From Thraustochytrium sp. TN22 (lineage: Eukaryota; Sar; Bigyra; Thraustochytrida; Thraustochytriidae): 26,700 nucleotides of DNA. The stretch lies in NCBI GenBank assembly GCA_013306675.1, contig JABLUY010000364.1:1-26700 (forward strand). Reading direction: 5' to 3'. The notes beneath the pieces are model-generated. The model ran no database searches, was not told the DNA's origin, and saw only the letters and a program-made list of their open reading frames with translations. Below are positions 1 through 9,865 of the stretch, one piece after another. Position 1 is the first letter of the stretch; each line of letters begins with the position of its first letter. The position numbers and the translations under genes are program-made.

Positions 1-174
1 CGCGGCCCGGCGCAGCGCAGCGCAGCGCGGCGCGGCGCGCGGCCCGTGGCGCGCCCCGCGGCGGCGTGATCGGCCAGGGAGCGGCGCGGCGCGGCGAGGC
101 GGGCCAGGCCGAGGCAGCGCGCGTACGAGGAGGAGCGCGCGTAGGAGCGCCGCGACGACGGGCGAGGGTCCAGG
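1..174 (+). promoter_or_regulatory. GC-rich 5' leader/promoter-proximal region of the DENND4-like gene
   Basis: The stretch is almost entirely G and C, with short GCGCA/GCGCG iterations in the first 40 bases. An in-frame TAG at 142-144 lies 33 bases before the ATG at 175, which fixes that ATG as the first possible start of the downstream frame. No TATA-like element is visible. The promoter itself probably extends left of the window. Confidence 0.4.
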
Positions 175-3100
175 ATGAACAACAACAACCCGACGGGGCG
201 GCTGGTGGAGTACTTTTTGCTGGTGGGCATCGACGAGGTGGAGGGCCTGTGCCCCGCGGAAGGGACGGCGCAGGATGGCGCGGCGGCCGAGGAGCAGAAG
301 GATCCGGTGGACCGGCTGTACAAGATCGGCGTGCTGAGCAGGTACCCGGAGTCGGACCACGCGGACGTGCCGTTCCCGAACGGCGTGTCGGTGTTCTGCT
401 TCCCGGACGGCGGCGCGCGCATCACCGAGCAGATGGAGATGCCGCGGTTCTTTGAGTTCGTGAGCACGGGCGAGAACGGCGCGCACATCTTCGGCTTCGT
501 GCTGCTGGTCTTCGAGCCCATCGAGCGCGCCGCGTACACGGCGGGCATGGTGCAGAATGGGAGCACGTACCACGCGCCCAAGTGTCTCTGCCTGCTGTCG
601 TCGTGGCCGTTCCGCAGCCAATTTCGCTCGTTCCTAACGCAGCTGTACCGGCTGTCCATCAGCCCCATCACGCTGCCCCTGGAGCGCTTTGTGAGCAACT
701 TTGTGGCAGAGGTGCCGCTGCCACCAGCGGGCAAAATCCGCGTGCAGCACCAGATGGGCGACACGGAGCTGACCTTCACGCGGCCGCCGGCCAACAACCC
801 GATTTCGTGGACGGACATCGGTTTCCAGCAGGTGTTCGAGGCGCTGGACCTGGAGAACATTCTGAAGGTATTCTCGGCGCTGCTGACGGAGCGGCAAGTG
901 CTGATGCGGTCGTCGCAGCTGAGCCTGCTGGCGGCGTGCGGCGAGGTCTTTCGCGCGCTCATGTACCCGTTCGTGTGGAGCCACGTGTACATCCCGCTGC
1001 TGCCGTACGCCATGCTGATGGTGATGCAGGCGCCGCTCCCTTACCTGATTGGCGTGCACGAGGAGACGCTCGAAAAGGCGCTGGAGGAGGGCTACGAGGT
1101 GCCGCCCACGGCGGTGATCGTGGACCTGGACCGCAACCAGGTGCGCGTGTCCTCGAGCGAGCTGGCGATTCTGGAGCTGCCGCTGCACGACATGAAGAAG
1201 CTGCTGTCGCGCGTGCAGCAGTGCGCGCCGGCGTTCCAGCGGCGCGGGCGGACGTGGGCGACGGACGAGCTGCCGCAGATGGATCTGGCCATCAGCCACG
1301 CGGCGCGGCCGTACGAGATCGACGCGGACACGGCGGCGTACGTGCGCAAGGTGGCGCAGTCGGGGGACGACTTTGACGCGACCGGGACCAAGTCGGTGTG
1401 GTGCACGCTGCCGGACGGCTCGTGCAACTGGCCGCTGGTGCGCACGGCGTTTTTCCGCTTCTTCGTGTCGATCCTGCGCGACTACCGCGAGTTTTTGGTG
1501 TATCCGGTGCAGAAGCCCGGCACGCCCCGCAAGCGCGTCATGTCCCGCGCACAGCGCGAGGCGGCGAACGGGTCGTTTGACGCGGAGGGCTTTCTGGCGC
1601 GGCGCCGGCGCGCCACCGAGCGCACCTTTATTGCGCTGCTGGTGAACACGCAGCACTTTGGGTGCTTTATTGACGACCGCCTGCACCCGGACGGGGCGCG
1701 CGACGCGGACGTGGTCTTCTTCGAGCAGTCGCTGGAGGCCAAGCTGAACCGCAACTTCCTCACCAAGCTCATCCCGGGCATGAAGAACGAGACGCCCTTC
1801 CTGGACGACCGCCAGTACTCCATCTCCAAGACGGTGGTGGCGAACGGACCGGACCCGACGCCGCCGCCCCTTGCGGCGGAGACCTGGATGCCGGCCGAGC
1901 CGCAGCGCGGCTACGAGCGCTTCCCGACGCTGCGGGGCTCGCTCTACGGCAGCATCCGGCCTATGCCGGAGACGGGCGTCTCGGGCAAGACGGGCGCGGA
2001 CGGCCTCGTGGTGAGCAAGCCGCGGCCGCTGCGTCGCGTGCAGCACGGCGTGGAGCACGCCATCGAGGACCTTGGGTCGGCCTCGGACGCCATCTATGCG
2101 ACCTGGTTCATCTTGTTCTGCTCCGCAATTGGCCGGTCCACCGAGTACTGGACGGAGATCGAGCAGTACGAGACGCGCTTGGCGGCGCGCTCCGGCTTGC
2201 TGTCCACGGCCAGCTACGGGTCGGCCGGGACGCTCACGGACAATGAGATGGAGGGCGGGCCGGACGACGCGGCCGGGGGCACCATGGGCGGCGCAGGCAC
2301 GGCGGCCGGCTTTGGGTCCCGCCGCGGCAGCGACGCGCTGCGGCCGCCGCGGCTCTCCGTTTCGAGCATGGACGAGGCGCGCCGCGCCGAGACCTCGCTG
2401 ATCGACCTGGCCACGGCCTTTGAGGTGCTAGAGATCTCGCAGCAGTGGTCGAATGCGGTGGACGAGGTCGTGTACCGCGCGCTCATCGACGCGTGCGGCC
2501 GCTGCGGTGCGACGGACCACGCCATCCGCGTGCTGGGCATGATGCACGAGTCCGGCGTGACCGTGGACTCGCTCATCTACTCGAACTTCGTGCAGTCCTT
2601 TAGCATGAACGGCGACGCCAAGTCCTTCAAGATGGACATTCTCGATTGGAAGAAGCTGCGCCAGGAGGTCAAGGCGGCCAACCAGCGCATCGAACGGTCC
2701 ATGCGCGAGCTCGCGCACCGCAGCTTTGTGTCCACGGGGAGCAGCGCCTCGCACGGCCACCGCGCCATGCACCACCTGCGTTCGCACTCGCGCAGCCGCA
2801 AGGGCACGCTGCTGCGCCAGCTGCAGTCGCCGCGCCGCCACACGCGCGCGGGATCGGCCGGCTCGGACAATGGCGCGCCCTCGCTGCGCGGCCTGCACGC
2901 GCGCGCCGCGTCCACCGGGACGCCTGGCGCCGCGCCGTACGCGGCGGCGGCCGCGTACGCGGCGGCGGGCTCGGGCGGCAGCCGCCACCACCGCTCGAGC
3001 GCCGGGAGCAGCGCGAGCAGGTACAGTGGCGGGAGCATGTCGAGCGTGCCGGGGCTGAGCAAGTACGCGAGCTCTGGCACGCCCTTGCCCAACGTCCGGC

Positions 3101-4746
3101 GCACCATGCAGAACTGGGGGTCGCGGTCGCGCGCGTCCGAGGCCGGCAGCGAGGCCGACATGGACAGCGTGGTTGGGGGCTCGGACGCCGGTCTGGGCGG
3201 CAGCCGCAAGGGCATGCGGTTTGGCGCGCTCAGCGCCTTCGTGTTCGGTAAGTCCTCGGGCCGCTCCGCCTCGCCCGGCGAAGGCGGTAGTAGCGGCAGC
3301 CTGCCCCGCGCGCATCCGCCCTCGCCCTCGCCGCCCAAGGCCACCTCGTCCTCGCCCGCGGCGCTCGAGCACCGCCCGCCGCCCGTCGCCGTGTCGGTGG
3401 GCCCGGTGGACCAGCCGCCCCCGGCAGAGCCGGAGCCGCTCAAGGCGCAGCAGCTGGACCTCGGCCACATCTTTCCCGGGCTCGAGATCGACACGGAGCG
3501 CGAGACTTGCCCCGGGTGCAACCGCGCTGTCAGCGACGAGGACGTGCGCCGTGGCTGGGACACGGACCCGAACGACTACAACACGGAGTGTCCGGCGTGC
3601 GGCCGCAAGTTCGTGGCGTTCTTCACGGTCTTCTCGGCTGAGGAGGGCTGGGAGGGCTCGCGTGGCCCGGGCACGCCGCTGTTTTGCGAGTTCCTCCCGC
3701 CCTGGGCGCTTACCAAGGAGGTGCGCACGCTGCTCGACCACCACACGATTGACTTTATCTGTTGCAACGCCTTCCGACAGGCCAAGCCCACGGTGTTTTG
3801 GAACCTCGTGCTGTACTTTAGCGAGTTCAGCCTGCCGCTCGAGTTCATCACGGGCCCGCCGGCCATCGACCCGGACCTGGCCGATCTCGACGTCATCGCG
3901 CTCAACCCCATTGGCGCCAGCGGCGACGCCTTCGAAGGCCTCGACGGCGCAGACGCGTCCAACCGGCCGCGCGTCGCAACCAAAGATACCAACGGCGACG
4001 GCGACGACAACGGCGACATGGCCACCAAGGCCGACACCATCACGCCGTCGCCGCCCACCACCGCCTCGCCCAGCCCGACGCCACCCCTCAGTGGCGGCGC
4101 GGGCGGCAGCAACAACACGAACGCGCGTGGCAGCCTCAGTCCGTACGCCTCCGTCCCGGAGGCTTGCGAGGATGAGGACGAGGAGAACGATGGTGACGCG
4201 AACGGGGGGGGCTTCGCTGGCATGCCCGTGCTCTCGGAGCTCACCAACGTCGGCGAGGAGCCGCTCTCCGCGGGCGCGTATAGCGTCCAGACCGACGTCA
4301 GCGCCTTACGCGGCGGCAGTGGCGTAATGCGTCGCGGTGCCTACCGCGGCGGCTCCGCACGGCGGCATACTGTCTTGGGCGTGGCCGCGCTCGTCGAGTC
4401 GCCGAGCAAGTCCAAGTCCTGGTCTGCCAACCACGAAGACCGCCCGCGTCGTCGCAACTCGGCCCTCTCGCCGCGCGCCACCGGCAGCAGCCGCAAGAAG
4501 CGCTCCTTCCCGCTCTCGGCCAAATCGCCGCCGCCGGACGGCATCGCCGCGGCGCCCGACGCCTTTTCTTCGGCGCGGAGCGCGCGCTCCAGCTCCGTCG
4601 ACACGCCCGCCTCCTTTTCGTCCAAGGGCGCTCGCGATGCTGCCATTCGCCGGCGCAGTGTCGTTGGCACTCTTGGCGAGGCAGAGGCGCCCCAGACCAA
4701 CGTCCGGGCGGATGACAGTGAGGTGGGCAACACGAGTACCCTGTAA
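175..4746 (+). CDS. DENND4-like tripartite DENN-domain protein (putative Rab GEF)
   Basis: A 1523-residue single-exon protein. An upstream-DENN segment covers about residues 9-120 (RLVEYFLLVGI; FGFVLLVFEP). The core DENN follows, with APKCLCLLSSWPF near 135, the strongly typical stretch from FQQVFEALDLENILKVF to PLPYLIGVHEE at about 216-297, and VIVDLDRNQVRV at about 314. A downstream DENN lies at about 422-545 (FFRFFVSILRDYREFLV; FIALLVNTQHFGCFIDD). A PPR-like helical pair sits at about 766-806 (YRALIDACGRCG). Near 1112-1145 two CxxC pairs (CPGC, CPACGRKF) flank RRGWDTDPNDYNTEC, followed by WNLVLYFSEFSLPLEF at about 1209; this tail matches the C-terminal signature of DENND4 proteins. Family members are exchange factors for Rab GTPases such as Rab10 on membranes; a Rab target here is inference. 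The N-terminal MABP domain of animal DENND4 is absent. Ser/Gly/Ala-rich linkers fill about 835-1090 and 1250-1523. TAA stop. Confidence 0.93.
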   Translation: MNNNNPTGRLVEYFLLVGIDEVEGLCPAEGTAQDGAAAEEQKDPVDRLYKIGVLSRYPESDHADVPFPNGVSVFCFPDGGARITEQMEMPRFFEFVSTGENGAHIFGFVLLVFEPIERAAYTAGMVQNGSTYHAPKCLCLLSSWPFRSQFRSFLTQLYRLSISPITLPLERFVSNFVAEVPLPPAGKIRVQHQMGDTELTFTRPPANNPISWTDIGFQQVFEALDLENILKVFSALLTERQVLMRSSQLSLLAACGEVFRALMYPFVWSHVYIPLLPYAMLMVMQAPLPYLIGVHEETLEKALEEGYEVPPTAVIVDLDRNQVRVSSSELAILELPLHDMKKLLSRVQQCAPAFQRRGRTWATDELPQMDLAISHAARPYEIDADTAAYVRKVAQSGDDFDATGTKSVWCTLPDGSCNWPLVRTAFFRFFVSILRDYREFLVYPVQKPGTPRKRVMSRAQREAANGSFDAEGFLARRRRATERTFIALLVNTQHFGCFIDDRLHPDGARDADVVFFEQSLEAKLNRNFLTKLIPGMKNETPFLDDRQYSISKTVVANGPDPTPPPLAAETWMPAEPQRGYERFPTLRGSLYGSIRPMPETGVSGKTGADGLVVSKPRPLRRVQHGVEHAIEDLGSASDAIYATWFILFCSAIGRSTEYWTEIEQYETRLAARSGLLSTASYGSAGTLTDNEMEGGPDDAAGGTMGGAGTAAGFGSRRGSDALRPPRLSVSSMDEARRAETSLIDLATAFEVLEISQQWSNAVDEVVYRALIDACGRCGATDHAIRVLGMMHESGVTVDSLIYSNFVQSFSMNGDAKSFKMDILDWKKLRQEVKAANQRIERSMRELAHRSFVSTGSSASHGHRAMHHLRSHSRSRKGTLLRQLQSPRRHTRAGSAGSDNGAPSLRGLHARAASTGTPGAAPYAAAAAYAAAGSGGSRHHRSSAGSSASRYSGGSMSSVPGLSKYASSGTPLPNVRRTMQNWGSRSRASEAGSEADMDSVVGGSDAGLGGSRKGMRFGALSAFVFGKSSGRSASPGEGGSSGSLPRAHPPSPSPPKATSSSPAALEHRPPPVAVSVGPVDQPPPAEPEPLKAQQLDLGHIFPGLEIDTERETCPGCNRAVSDEDVRRGWDTDPNDYNTECPACGRKFVAFFTVFSAEEGWEGSRGPGTPLFCEFLPPWALTKEVRTLLDHHTIDFICCNAFRQAKPTVFWNLVLYFSEFSLPLEFITGPPAIDPDLADLDVIALNPIGASGDAFEGLDGADASNRPRVATKDTNGDGDDNGDMATKADTITPSPPTTASPSPTPPLSGGAGGSNNTNARGSLSPYASVPEACEDEDEENDGDANGGGFAGMPVLSELTNVGEEPLSAGAYSVQTDVSALRGGSGVMRRGAYRGGSARRHTVLGVAALVESPSKSKSWSANHEDRPRRRNSALSPRATGSSRKKRSFPLSAKSPPPDGIAAAPDAFSSARSARSSSVDTPASFSSKGARDAAIRRRSVVGTLGEAEAPQTNVRADDSEVGNTSTL

Positions 4747-6840
4747 ACGCGGCTGCGTCGCTGGTCAACGCTGTAACCTAGATTTTTTTCTCTCTCTACC
4801 TCTTGTTCGGTCGATGGTAGCTGCGCACAATCACGCGCGCTGGCCAGTCGATGCGCCAACGAAATGCATTTCCATGGTGCGTTGTTGATGTTTTGAGCAT
4901 TTTGATCGAGAGTAATGCCGAGCGCGCTGTAGGGTGACGCCAAACTCGCTGTAGCGCTCGACTCGCGCTACGCCGCAAGCTCTGACCGCAAAGACTCGGG
5001 CTTGACTCGGACTCGGATGGCAGAGGCCATGCCCGAGATGTGCGGTGATATTTGCAATGCGCTCGCCCTGTGGCAGGCACATTGAAGACGGGGCTGCCAG
5101 CCGGCCTCAGGCGTCAGGAGATGAGCGGTGTCCAACGCGAGCTCGGGGTTCTTGCGAATTCGTCTCGACACCTGGCTCGGGGTTCTTGCCAATGTCGGCG
5201 AGTCTGCGCCATCCGTCCGAGACATGACATAATCGGCAAGAACCCCAAGAAGCGCCTCCGCCCATCAGGAATGATCTCGGCGGGTTCCTTTCGATCCAGC
5301 GCTACGAACGCGCCCCGCTTGCCTGCTGGCCGTGGCTCACGTCGCGCCAGTTTTGCGCTGTCCGAGTCCGAGTCACCAGCCAGCCTGTTGGCCACTTCTG
5401 GCCCAGGTCGGCGGCCGCACCTCAGGTCAAGCCTCCGCTTCGAAAAGGGCCCGGCCCGGCCCGGGCGCGCCAGCATTTGCTGCGGCATCTCCCAAGAGCG
5501 GCAGCTCTGACTAACCCGCCAACCAGAAGCGTTTCCCTGCGCCAGGTCGGCAACCAAGCTGTGAGTCACCCTGCACATCTCTTTTCCGTTCGGAACGCTT
5601 GCCACAGATTACAGAGCAAGCAACGCTAACTCGACGGGTCCCGATTTGATCCTGTGCCACGAACGCCCCGGCGCTCACGTCGGTCTCGTGCTGTCATCAG
5701 CCTTCTGGCCACCGGCTTCCGCAACTTGAGCTTCACAAGGCTTCATCACAGCCTTCGCCGACCCACACCGCCGCCGCCTCACGGGTGTCCTCGCGCACCC
5801 CTGCAAGCCCGACCCGACTTCGTTCGTCGGGCAACGAAACCTCCCTGTGAAGTCACTGAATTACCTTCGTCACTCTGGAGGCCCTTCGACTCGGAGCGGA
5901 TACTACAGTCGTACCGCCACTGCCACTGGCGCACTGCCACCGCCACCGGCAGCAGCTCTGGCCCTTCAAGTTGCACAGAACCCGCACCGGGAGTGCCCCG
6001 GTGGCGCACAGTCAGCGCGCACCACTGGCACTGATGATGACTCTGGCAACGACGGTGGCGGAACCACCGCGCTCAGCTCAGGTTCTTCGCTGCCTTGCTC
6101 CTTGGGCTGCACGGCCGCTTCTGCACCTGCCGTGCAACGCAGCGTTCTGCGCTCTGCGCTCACGCTGGCCGCGCTTGGCCAGCACGACCGCCTCGCAGCC
6201 GCAGCCAGCCATCCTGCACCCGCCCCGTGCCGCCTCCAGCCGCCGCACCCTCCTCGCCGCGGCACGCTCCACGAAGCGAAGCCTCCCCGGCTTGCCTTCA
6301 CTTGGCAAGCCTTGCAAGTGCTGGCACGCGCCCCTCCGAGTGAGCCTCCCCGCTGACCGTTTCAAGGTTGTACAGCCGCGCCTCGTGCTGGGCCACCCCG
6401 GCGCTCTTCGAGTCCGCTCCGCGTCTCCGCGCCTGCGCCGCGGCCTGCCTTGCGCCGCGCTTCGCCGCCCTCGCCGCCGTCGAGGCGCTGCAGCGGCCAG
6501 GCTGCACTGGCAGCGCAGTTTGGCCAGTCAGCTCGGCCGGCGGCCGCGTGCGTGGTGGCACGGTGGTGCACTGCACTGTGCGTGCTTCTTACTGCAGTGA
6601 TCATGACAGGCCGGGCCGGGCGTCCGCCGAGGTCCGAGTCCGCAAGCTTCAGGCGCTCTAGGCGCTTTAGCCTCGGCCGTTCGTTCCACCAGCCAGCAGG
6701 CTGCGCTCCTCGGCCCTCGCGCTCGAAGCCCTGCAGACTGCCGCCTTCAAGCTGGCTGCCGAGAGTGGGACCGCCTTGGTTGATCATGACAAGGCTTGAC
6801 GTTGATGACTCATCACAGTAGGCCTAGTAGACGCCCGCAC
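4747..6840. other. Intergenic region without a supportable gene
   Basis: A T-rich stretch (TTTTTTTCTCTCTCT, about 4783-4797) follows the DENND4-like stop and may belong to its 3' UTR. Open frames beyond it are short, overlap on both strands, lack recognisable domains and use codons unlike the flanking genes. Visible structure is a 15-bp direct repeat (5141-5155, 5175-5189), a 12-bp inverted repeat (5179-5190 with 5235-5246), an 11-bp direct repeat TGATCATGACA (6598-6608, 6781-6791) and a bZIP-type palindrome at 6803-6815. No tRNA or rRNA signature was seen. Confidence 0.5.
6803..6815. promoter_or_regulatory. Perfect 13-bp palindrome with GCN4/AP-1-type core
   Basis: TGATGACTCATCA is a perfect palindrome centred on C6809 and contains ATGACTCAT, the classic bZIP (Gcn4/AP-1) binding sequence. 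It lies about 1.35 kb upstream of the CBS gene start and just before the GC-rich block. Function is inference; one match of this kind can occur by chance. Confidence 0.3.
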
Positions 6841-7220
6841 GCGCGCACTAGTACAGCCTGCGAGCCACCCGTCACTGCAGCGGCGCCGCCGGGCGCGGCG
6901 AGGCGCCGCGCGGCGCGGCTCCGAGCGCCAGGCTCCGCCCGGGCGCGTTGGCGAGGCGAGGCCGGCAGCCGGGGCCGCTGGCCTCGCGCGGGGCCCGCCT
7001 GCGAAGCGGGCGCCGCGCCGCGCCGCGCCGCGCGGCCGCCCGGCGGCCTTGGAGGCTCGACCTCGCCGCGGAAGGCCGAGGCAACCACCTGGGCAGTGCG
7101 CCGCAGTGCGCCGGGGGTGCGCCCGTACCGGTACCGGAAAGCGGGACCGAGCGCACCAACCACGCGGCTCGTTCAAATCGCTCTCTCTCGCGGCGGCCAG
7201 CGCGCGCGAAGGTCGGGCGA

Positions 7221-7255
<35 letters not shown>

Positions 7256-7390
7256 GCGGAGGTCTTCACCCGGCCCCCCCGCGCGGCAGCGGCAGCGGCG
7301 AGCGGCGCGGCCGGCGCGGCGCGGCGGCGGGCTCGCGGCGGCGTGGGCTTCGCGGCCGTCCGCTCCCTCCCATCCACCCGCGCGCGGCAG

Positions 7391-7428
7391 GCGAGGCGAG
7401 GCGAGGCGAGGCGAGGCGAGGCGAGGCG
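7391..7428. repeat. GCGAG pentanucleotide tandem repeat
   Basis: Seven perfect GCGAG copies followed by a partial GCG, within the GC-rich leader upstream of the CBS gene. Confidence 0.85.
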
Positions 7429-7481
7429 CTCGACGACTCCGGCGCGGCGCGGCGCGGCGCGGCGACGGCGGCGCCCGCGCC

Positions 7482-7509
7482 GGGGGGGCCCCCCCCCCCC
7501 CCCCCCCCC
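7482..7509. repeat. G7C21 homopolymer junction
   Basis: Seven consecutive G are followed directly by twenty-one C. The run is self-complementary over 14 bases and its complement is a long G-tract able to form quadruplex-type structure. Run length may also be affected by sequencing or assembly error. Confidence 0.8.
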
Positions 7510-8155
7510 TCGCGCGGCGACTCGCGAGCGAGCGCGAGAGCGAGCTTGGCGGCGCGGCAGCCCGCGGACCTTTCGAGCAGCGTCCGCCTGCTTGACGGCG
7601 ACTCCTACTACGAGCTCGAGGCGGCGAGGGCGCGCGCGGGCGCGGCGCGGAGCTCGGGCGGCGCGGCGCGGCGCGACCTGCGGCCTGGCGGCGGCGGCGG
7701 CGGCAGCGGCGGCGGCGGCGGCGGGTCGAGGTGCTCGGCGCGGAAAGCTCGCGGAGAGCGACAGGCGAGCGAGCTGAGGCGCTGCCTCTTGCTCGTGCGC
7801 TCGCGGAAACCGACGGGCTCGTGGCGAGCGCTTGGCAAGTCAGAGAGCTAGCTAGGTCTTGGCCTGGCGCGGCGGGGCGGGCGGGAGCCACCCAGGGCGA
7901 CGTAACGCTACGGGCTAGCGAGTGCCACGGCGTGCGGCTGCGCAGTGGTCCCGGGGCCGTTCTCGTCGTCTCGCGCCGAGTGGCTGAGCGCCGAGCAGCG
8001 GCGCGCAGCGGCAGACCGGGAGCAGCAGCAGCCGCCGCGCAGCGCGCCGGCAGCAGCGGCGGGGCGTCCGGCGGGGCGGTCCGTCCGGAGGAGGAGAAGG
8101 CAGGCGGAGAGGCAGATAGGCAGGCAGGCAGACAGAAAGCCTTTCTTTCTTAAGA

Positions 8156-9244
8156 ATGGCGATGCGGTCCGGCGTGCTGGGGCGCGCGGCCGCCTCGACG
8201 GCATGGCGCGCACAGCGGCGCAGCCTCGCGTCGTCGACCGGCGCCGTGGCCGCGGCGCCGCAGTCCGTGACGCTCATGGATATCCTGGACAAGTCGCGGC
8301 CCGTGGTCTCGGTGACGCCCGAGACCTCGGTACGCGACGCGGCGCGCGCCATGGCCGCCAAGTCCGCGTCCACGGTCTTCGTGGAGGATAATGGCTTCGT
8401 GCGCGGCATGGTCAAAGAGACCGATGTGGTGAGCCTCGCCGGCGAGACGCGCGGCGACCTCTCGGCGGCCGTCGCGGAGGTGATGAACCCGTCCGTCAGC
8501 TTCGCCAACGTCTCCAACACCATCCGCGAGTCCCTCTTTCTGCTCAACGCGAGCAAGCAGGACCACCTGCCCGTGCTTCAGCGCCCCGGCGATGCCCAGG
8601 GCGACCTCGTTGATGTCAAGGTGGAGGATGTACGTATTCTCGATGTCACCAGCCTTATCTCGGCCAAGCAGATCATTGGCCAGTTCTACCTCGAGGCCGT
8701 CGGCCCGCACAATGACCTCGAGGAGGAGCAGCGCCTCAATCTCGAGCAGGAGGCGCAGAATCTGTACAAGCTTCCCAGCGTCAAGAGCATCATCAAGGCC
8801 AAGAAGCAGCGGAGCGAGGCCAAGGGTGAGCTCGGCACCATGGTGCTCAACACTCTCGTCGAGGACGAGATCAGCGTCGCTGAGACCATCCGTCAGATGC
8901 ACAAGTACGGCAAGGGCAGCGTCGCCGTCATGGACATTGTCCGCGACGTCCCCGTGCTCGTTGGCATTGCCACCGAGCAGGACATTGTCCGCCGCGTGCT
9001 TGCCGCCGACCTCGACCCCAACCAGACTCTCGTCGCTGATATTATGAGCAAGAGCAACCTCGTCACGGTATCCTCCAAGGAGACTCTGCTCGCCTGCGCC
9101 TACAAGATGATCCAGATGAACGTGCGCCACCTGCCCGTCGTCTCCCCCAAGGGCGAGCACGTCCTCGCCATGGTTTCTTCCGGCGACGTCGTTGCCTATC
9201 TCTGCGAGTCCTTTGGTGATGCCGCATCATCCAAGGCCGTCTGA
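8156..9244 (+). CDS. Four-CBS-domain protein with probable mitochondrial presequence
   Basis: A 362-residue single-exon protein. The first 35 residues are rich in Arg, Ala and Ser and lack acidic residues (RAQRRSLASS), as in a mitochondrial presequence. Four CBS modules follow as two Bateman pairs: about 42-93 (MDILDKSRPVVSVTPETS), 104-175 (VAEVMNPSVSF), 226-281 (GKGSVAVMDIV; VLVGIATEQDIVRRV) and 293-350 (VADIMSKSNLVTVSSKETL; VRHLPVVSPKG). A charged helical linker (EEEQRLNLEQEAQNLYKL) separates the pairs. No catalytic domain is fused. CBS pairs usually bind adenine nucleotides or S-adenosylmethionine and regulate a partner; ligand and partner cannot be told here. The start has a good context (AAGAATGGC), and a second in-frame ATG at 8162 would barely change the protein. 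TGA stop; a 12-A run at 9274-9285 may lie in the 3' UTR. Confidence 0.9.
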   Translation: MAMRSGVLGRAAASTAWRAQRRSLASSTGAVAAAPQSVTLMDILDKSRPVVSVTPETSVRDAARAMAAKSASTVFVEDNGFVRGMVKETDVVSLAGETRGDLSAAVAEVMNPSVSFANVSNTIRESLFLLNASKQDHLPVLQRPGDAQGDLVDVKVEDVRILDVTSLISAKQIIGQFYLEAVGPHNDLEEEQRLNLEQEAQNLYKLPSVKSIIKAKKQRSEAKGELGTMVLNTLVEDEISVAETIRQMHKYGKGSVAVMDIVRDVPVLVGIATEQDIVRRVLAADLDPNQTLVADIMSKSNLVTVSSKETLLACAYKMIQMNVRHLPVVSPKGEHVLAMVSSGDVVAYLCESFGDAASSKAV

Positions 9245-9425
9245 GGAGGTACCGTCGCTTCTCACAAACCACTAAAAAAAAAAAAGAGCAAATGCAGTGT
9301 TGTTTGTTTGTTTGATGGATTGATTGGTTCGGCTTTGCGCGGAAAGCGTGCGCGTGCGAGCGCGTGCGAGCCATGATGAGCGAGCGTCAAAGGAGCGCAT
9401 GGACTGCCACTGGCTGACCGCCACG

Positions 9426-9460
9426 AGCTCAGCTCAGCTCAGCTCAGCTCAGCTCAGCTA
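9426..9460. repeat. AGCTC pentanucleotide tandem repeat
   Basis: Six perfect AGCTC units are followed by AGCTA. Each junction contains the palindromic tetramer AGCT, so the array is rich in self-complementary sequence. Confidence 0.85.
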
Positions 9461-9865
9461 GCTTTCTCAAGCCCGGCCACGCGTCTTCCACTTTCTGAGT
9501 CGGCCGACTTGTGACCACTTCTCTTGCGAGACGAACGAACCTTGATCCTGACCCGGCTGACCGTCACGTGAGGCAGCCGCCGGCCTCAGCCCACCGGCCG
9601 CAGCCCGCCGCCACCACCGTGGCTGCGTGGCACGTGACGCAAGCGCCAACGCGAGTTCGCGGAATGGCTCCGACGTCCGGCCCGCGGCCCGCGGACCGCG
9701 AACGAACGACGAGGCCCGGGCTGGGGGCAGTCAATACATCATACACTGCCCTGTCTGTGGGCGCTGGCGAACAGCCAGCGCCCGGGCCTGGGCAAGGCCC
9801 GGCTGGGCCAGCCGAAGATGTGCGTGTACGTGAGTACTAAGGGTCTGTGGGTCTTCGTTCCGAGT

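Larger units (their letters stand above)
6860..8155 (+). promoter_or_regulatory. Extremely GC-rich upstream region/leader of the CBS-domain gene
   Basis: A CpG-island-like block packed with simple repeats: GCG triplets at about 7219-7254, seven GCGAG pentamers at 7391-7425, GGCGC pentamers at about 7440-7460, G7C21 at 7482-7509, more GGC triplets at about 7690-7725 and GGCA tetramers just before the start. Long frames cross it on every strand, as expected when stop codons are scarce, but they translate into Arg/Ala/Gly-rich low complexity without domains. It is best read as promoter plus 5' leader. Confidence 0.45.

Noticed and set aside
634-2058. 474-residue minus-strand open frame antisense to the DENN gene
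   Set aside because: Arg/His/Leu-rich translation without domains, fully overlapping conserved DENN sequence; a GC-driven shadow frame.
5847-6600. Overlapping plus-strand frames of 126-209 residues in the 4.7-6.8 kb spacer
   Set aside because: Pro/Ala/Arg-rich without domains, mutually overlapping, and codon use unlike neighbouring genes.
6796-7851. Long plus and minus frames (up to about 350 residues) in the GC-rich block before the CBS gene
   Set aside because: All frames on both strands are open because stop codons are rare; translations are simple Arg/Ala/Gly/Pro repeats.
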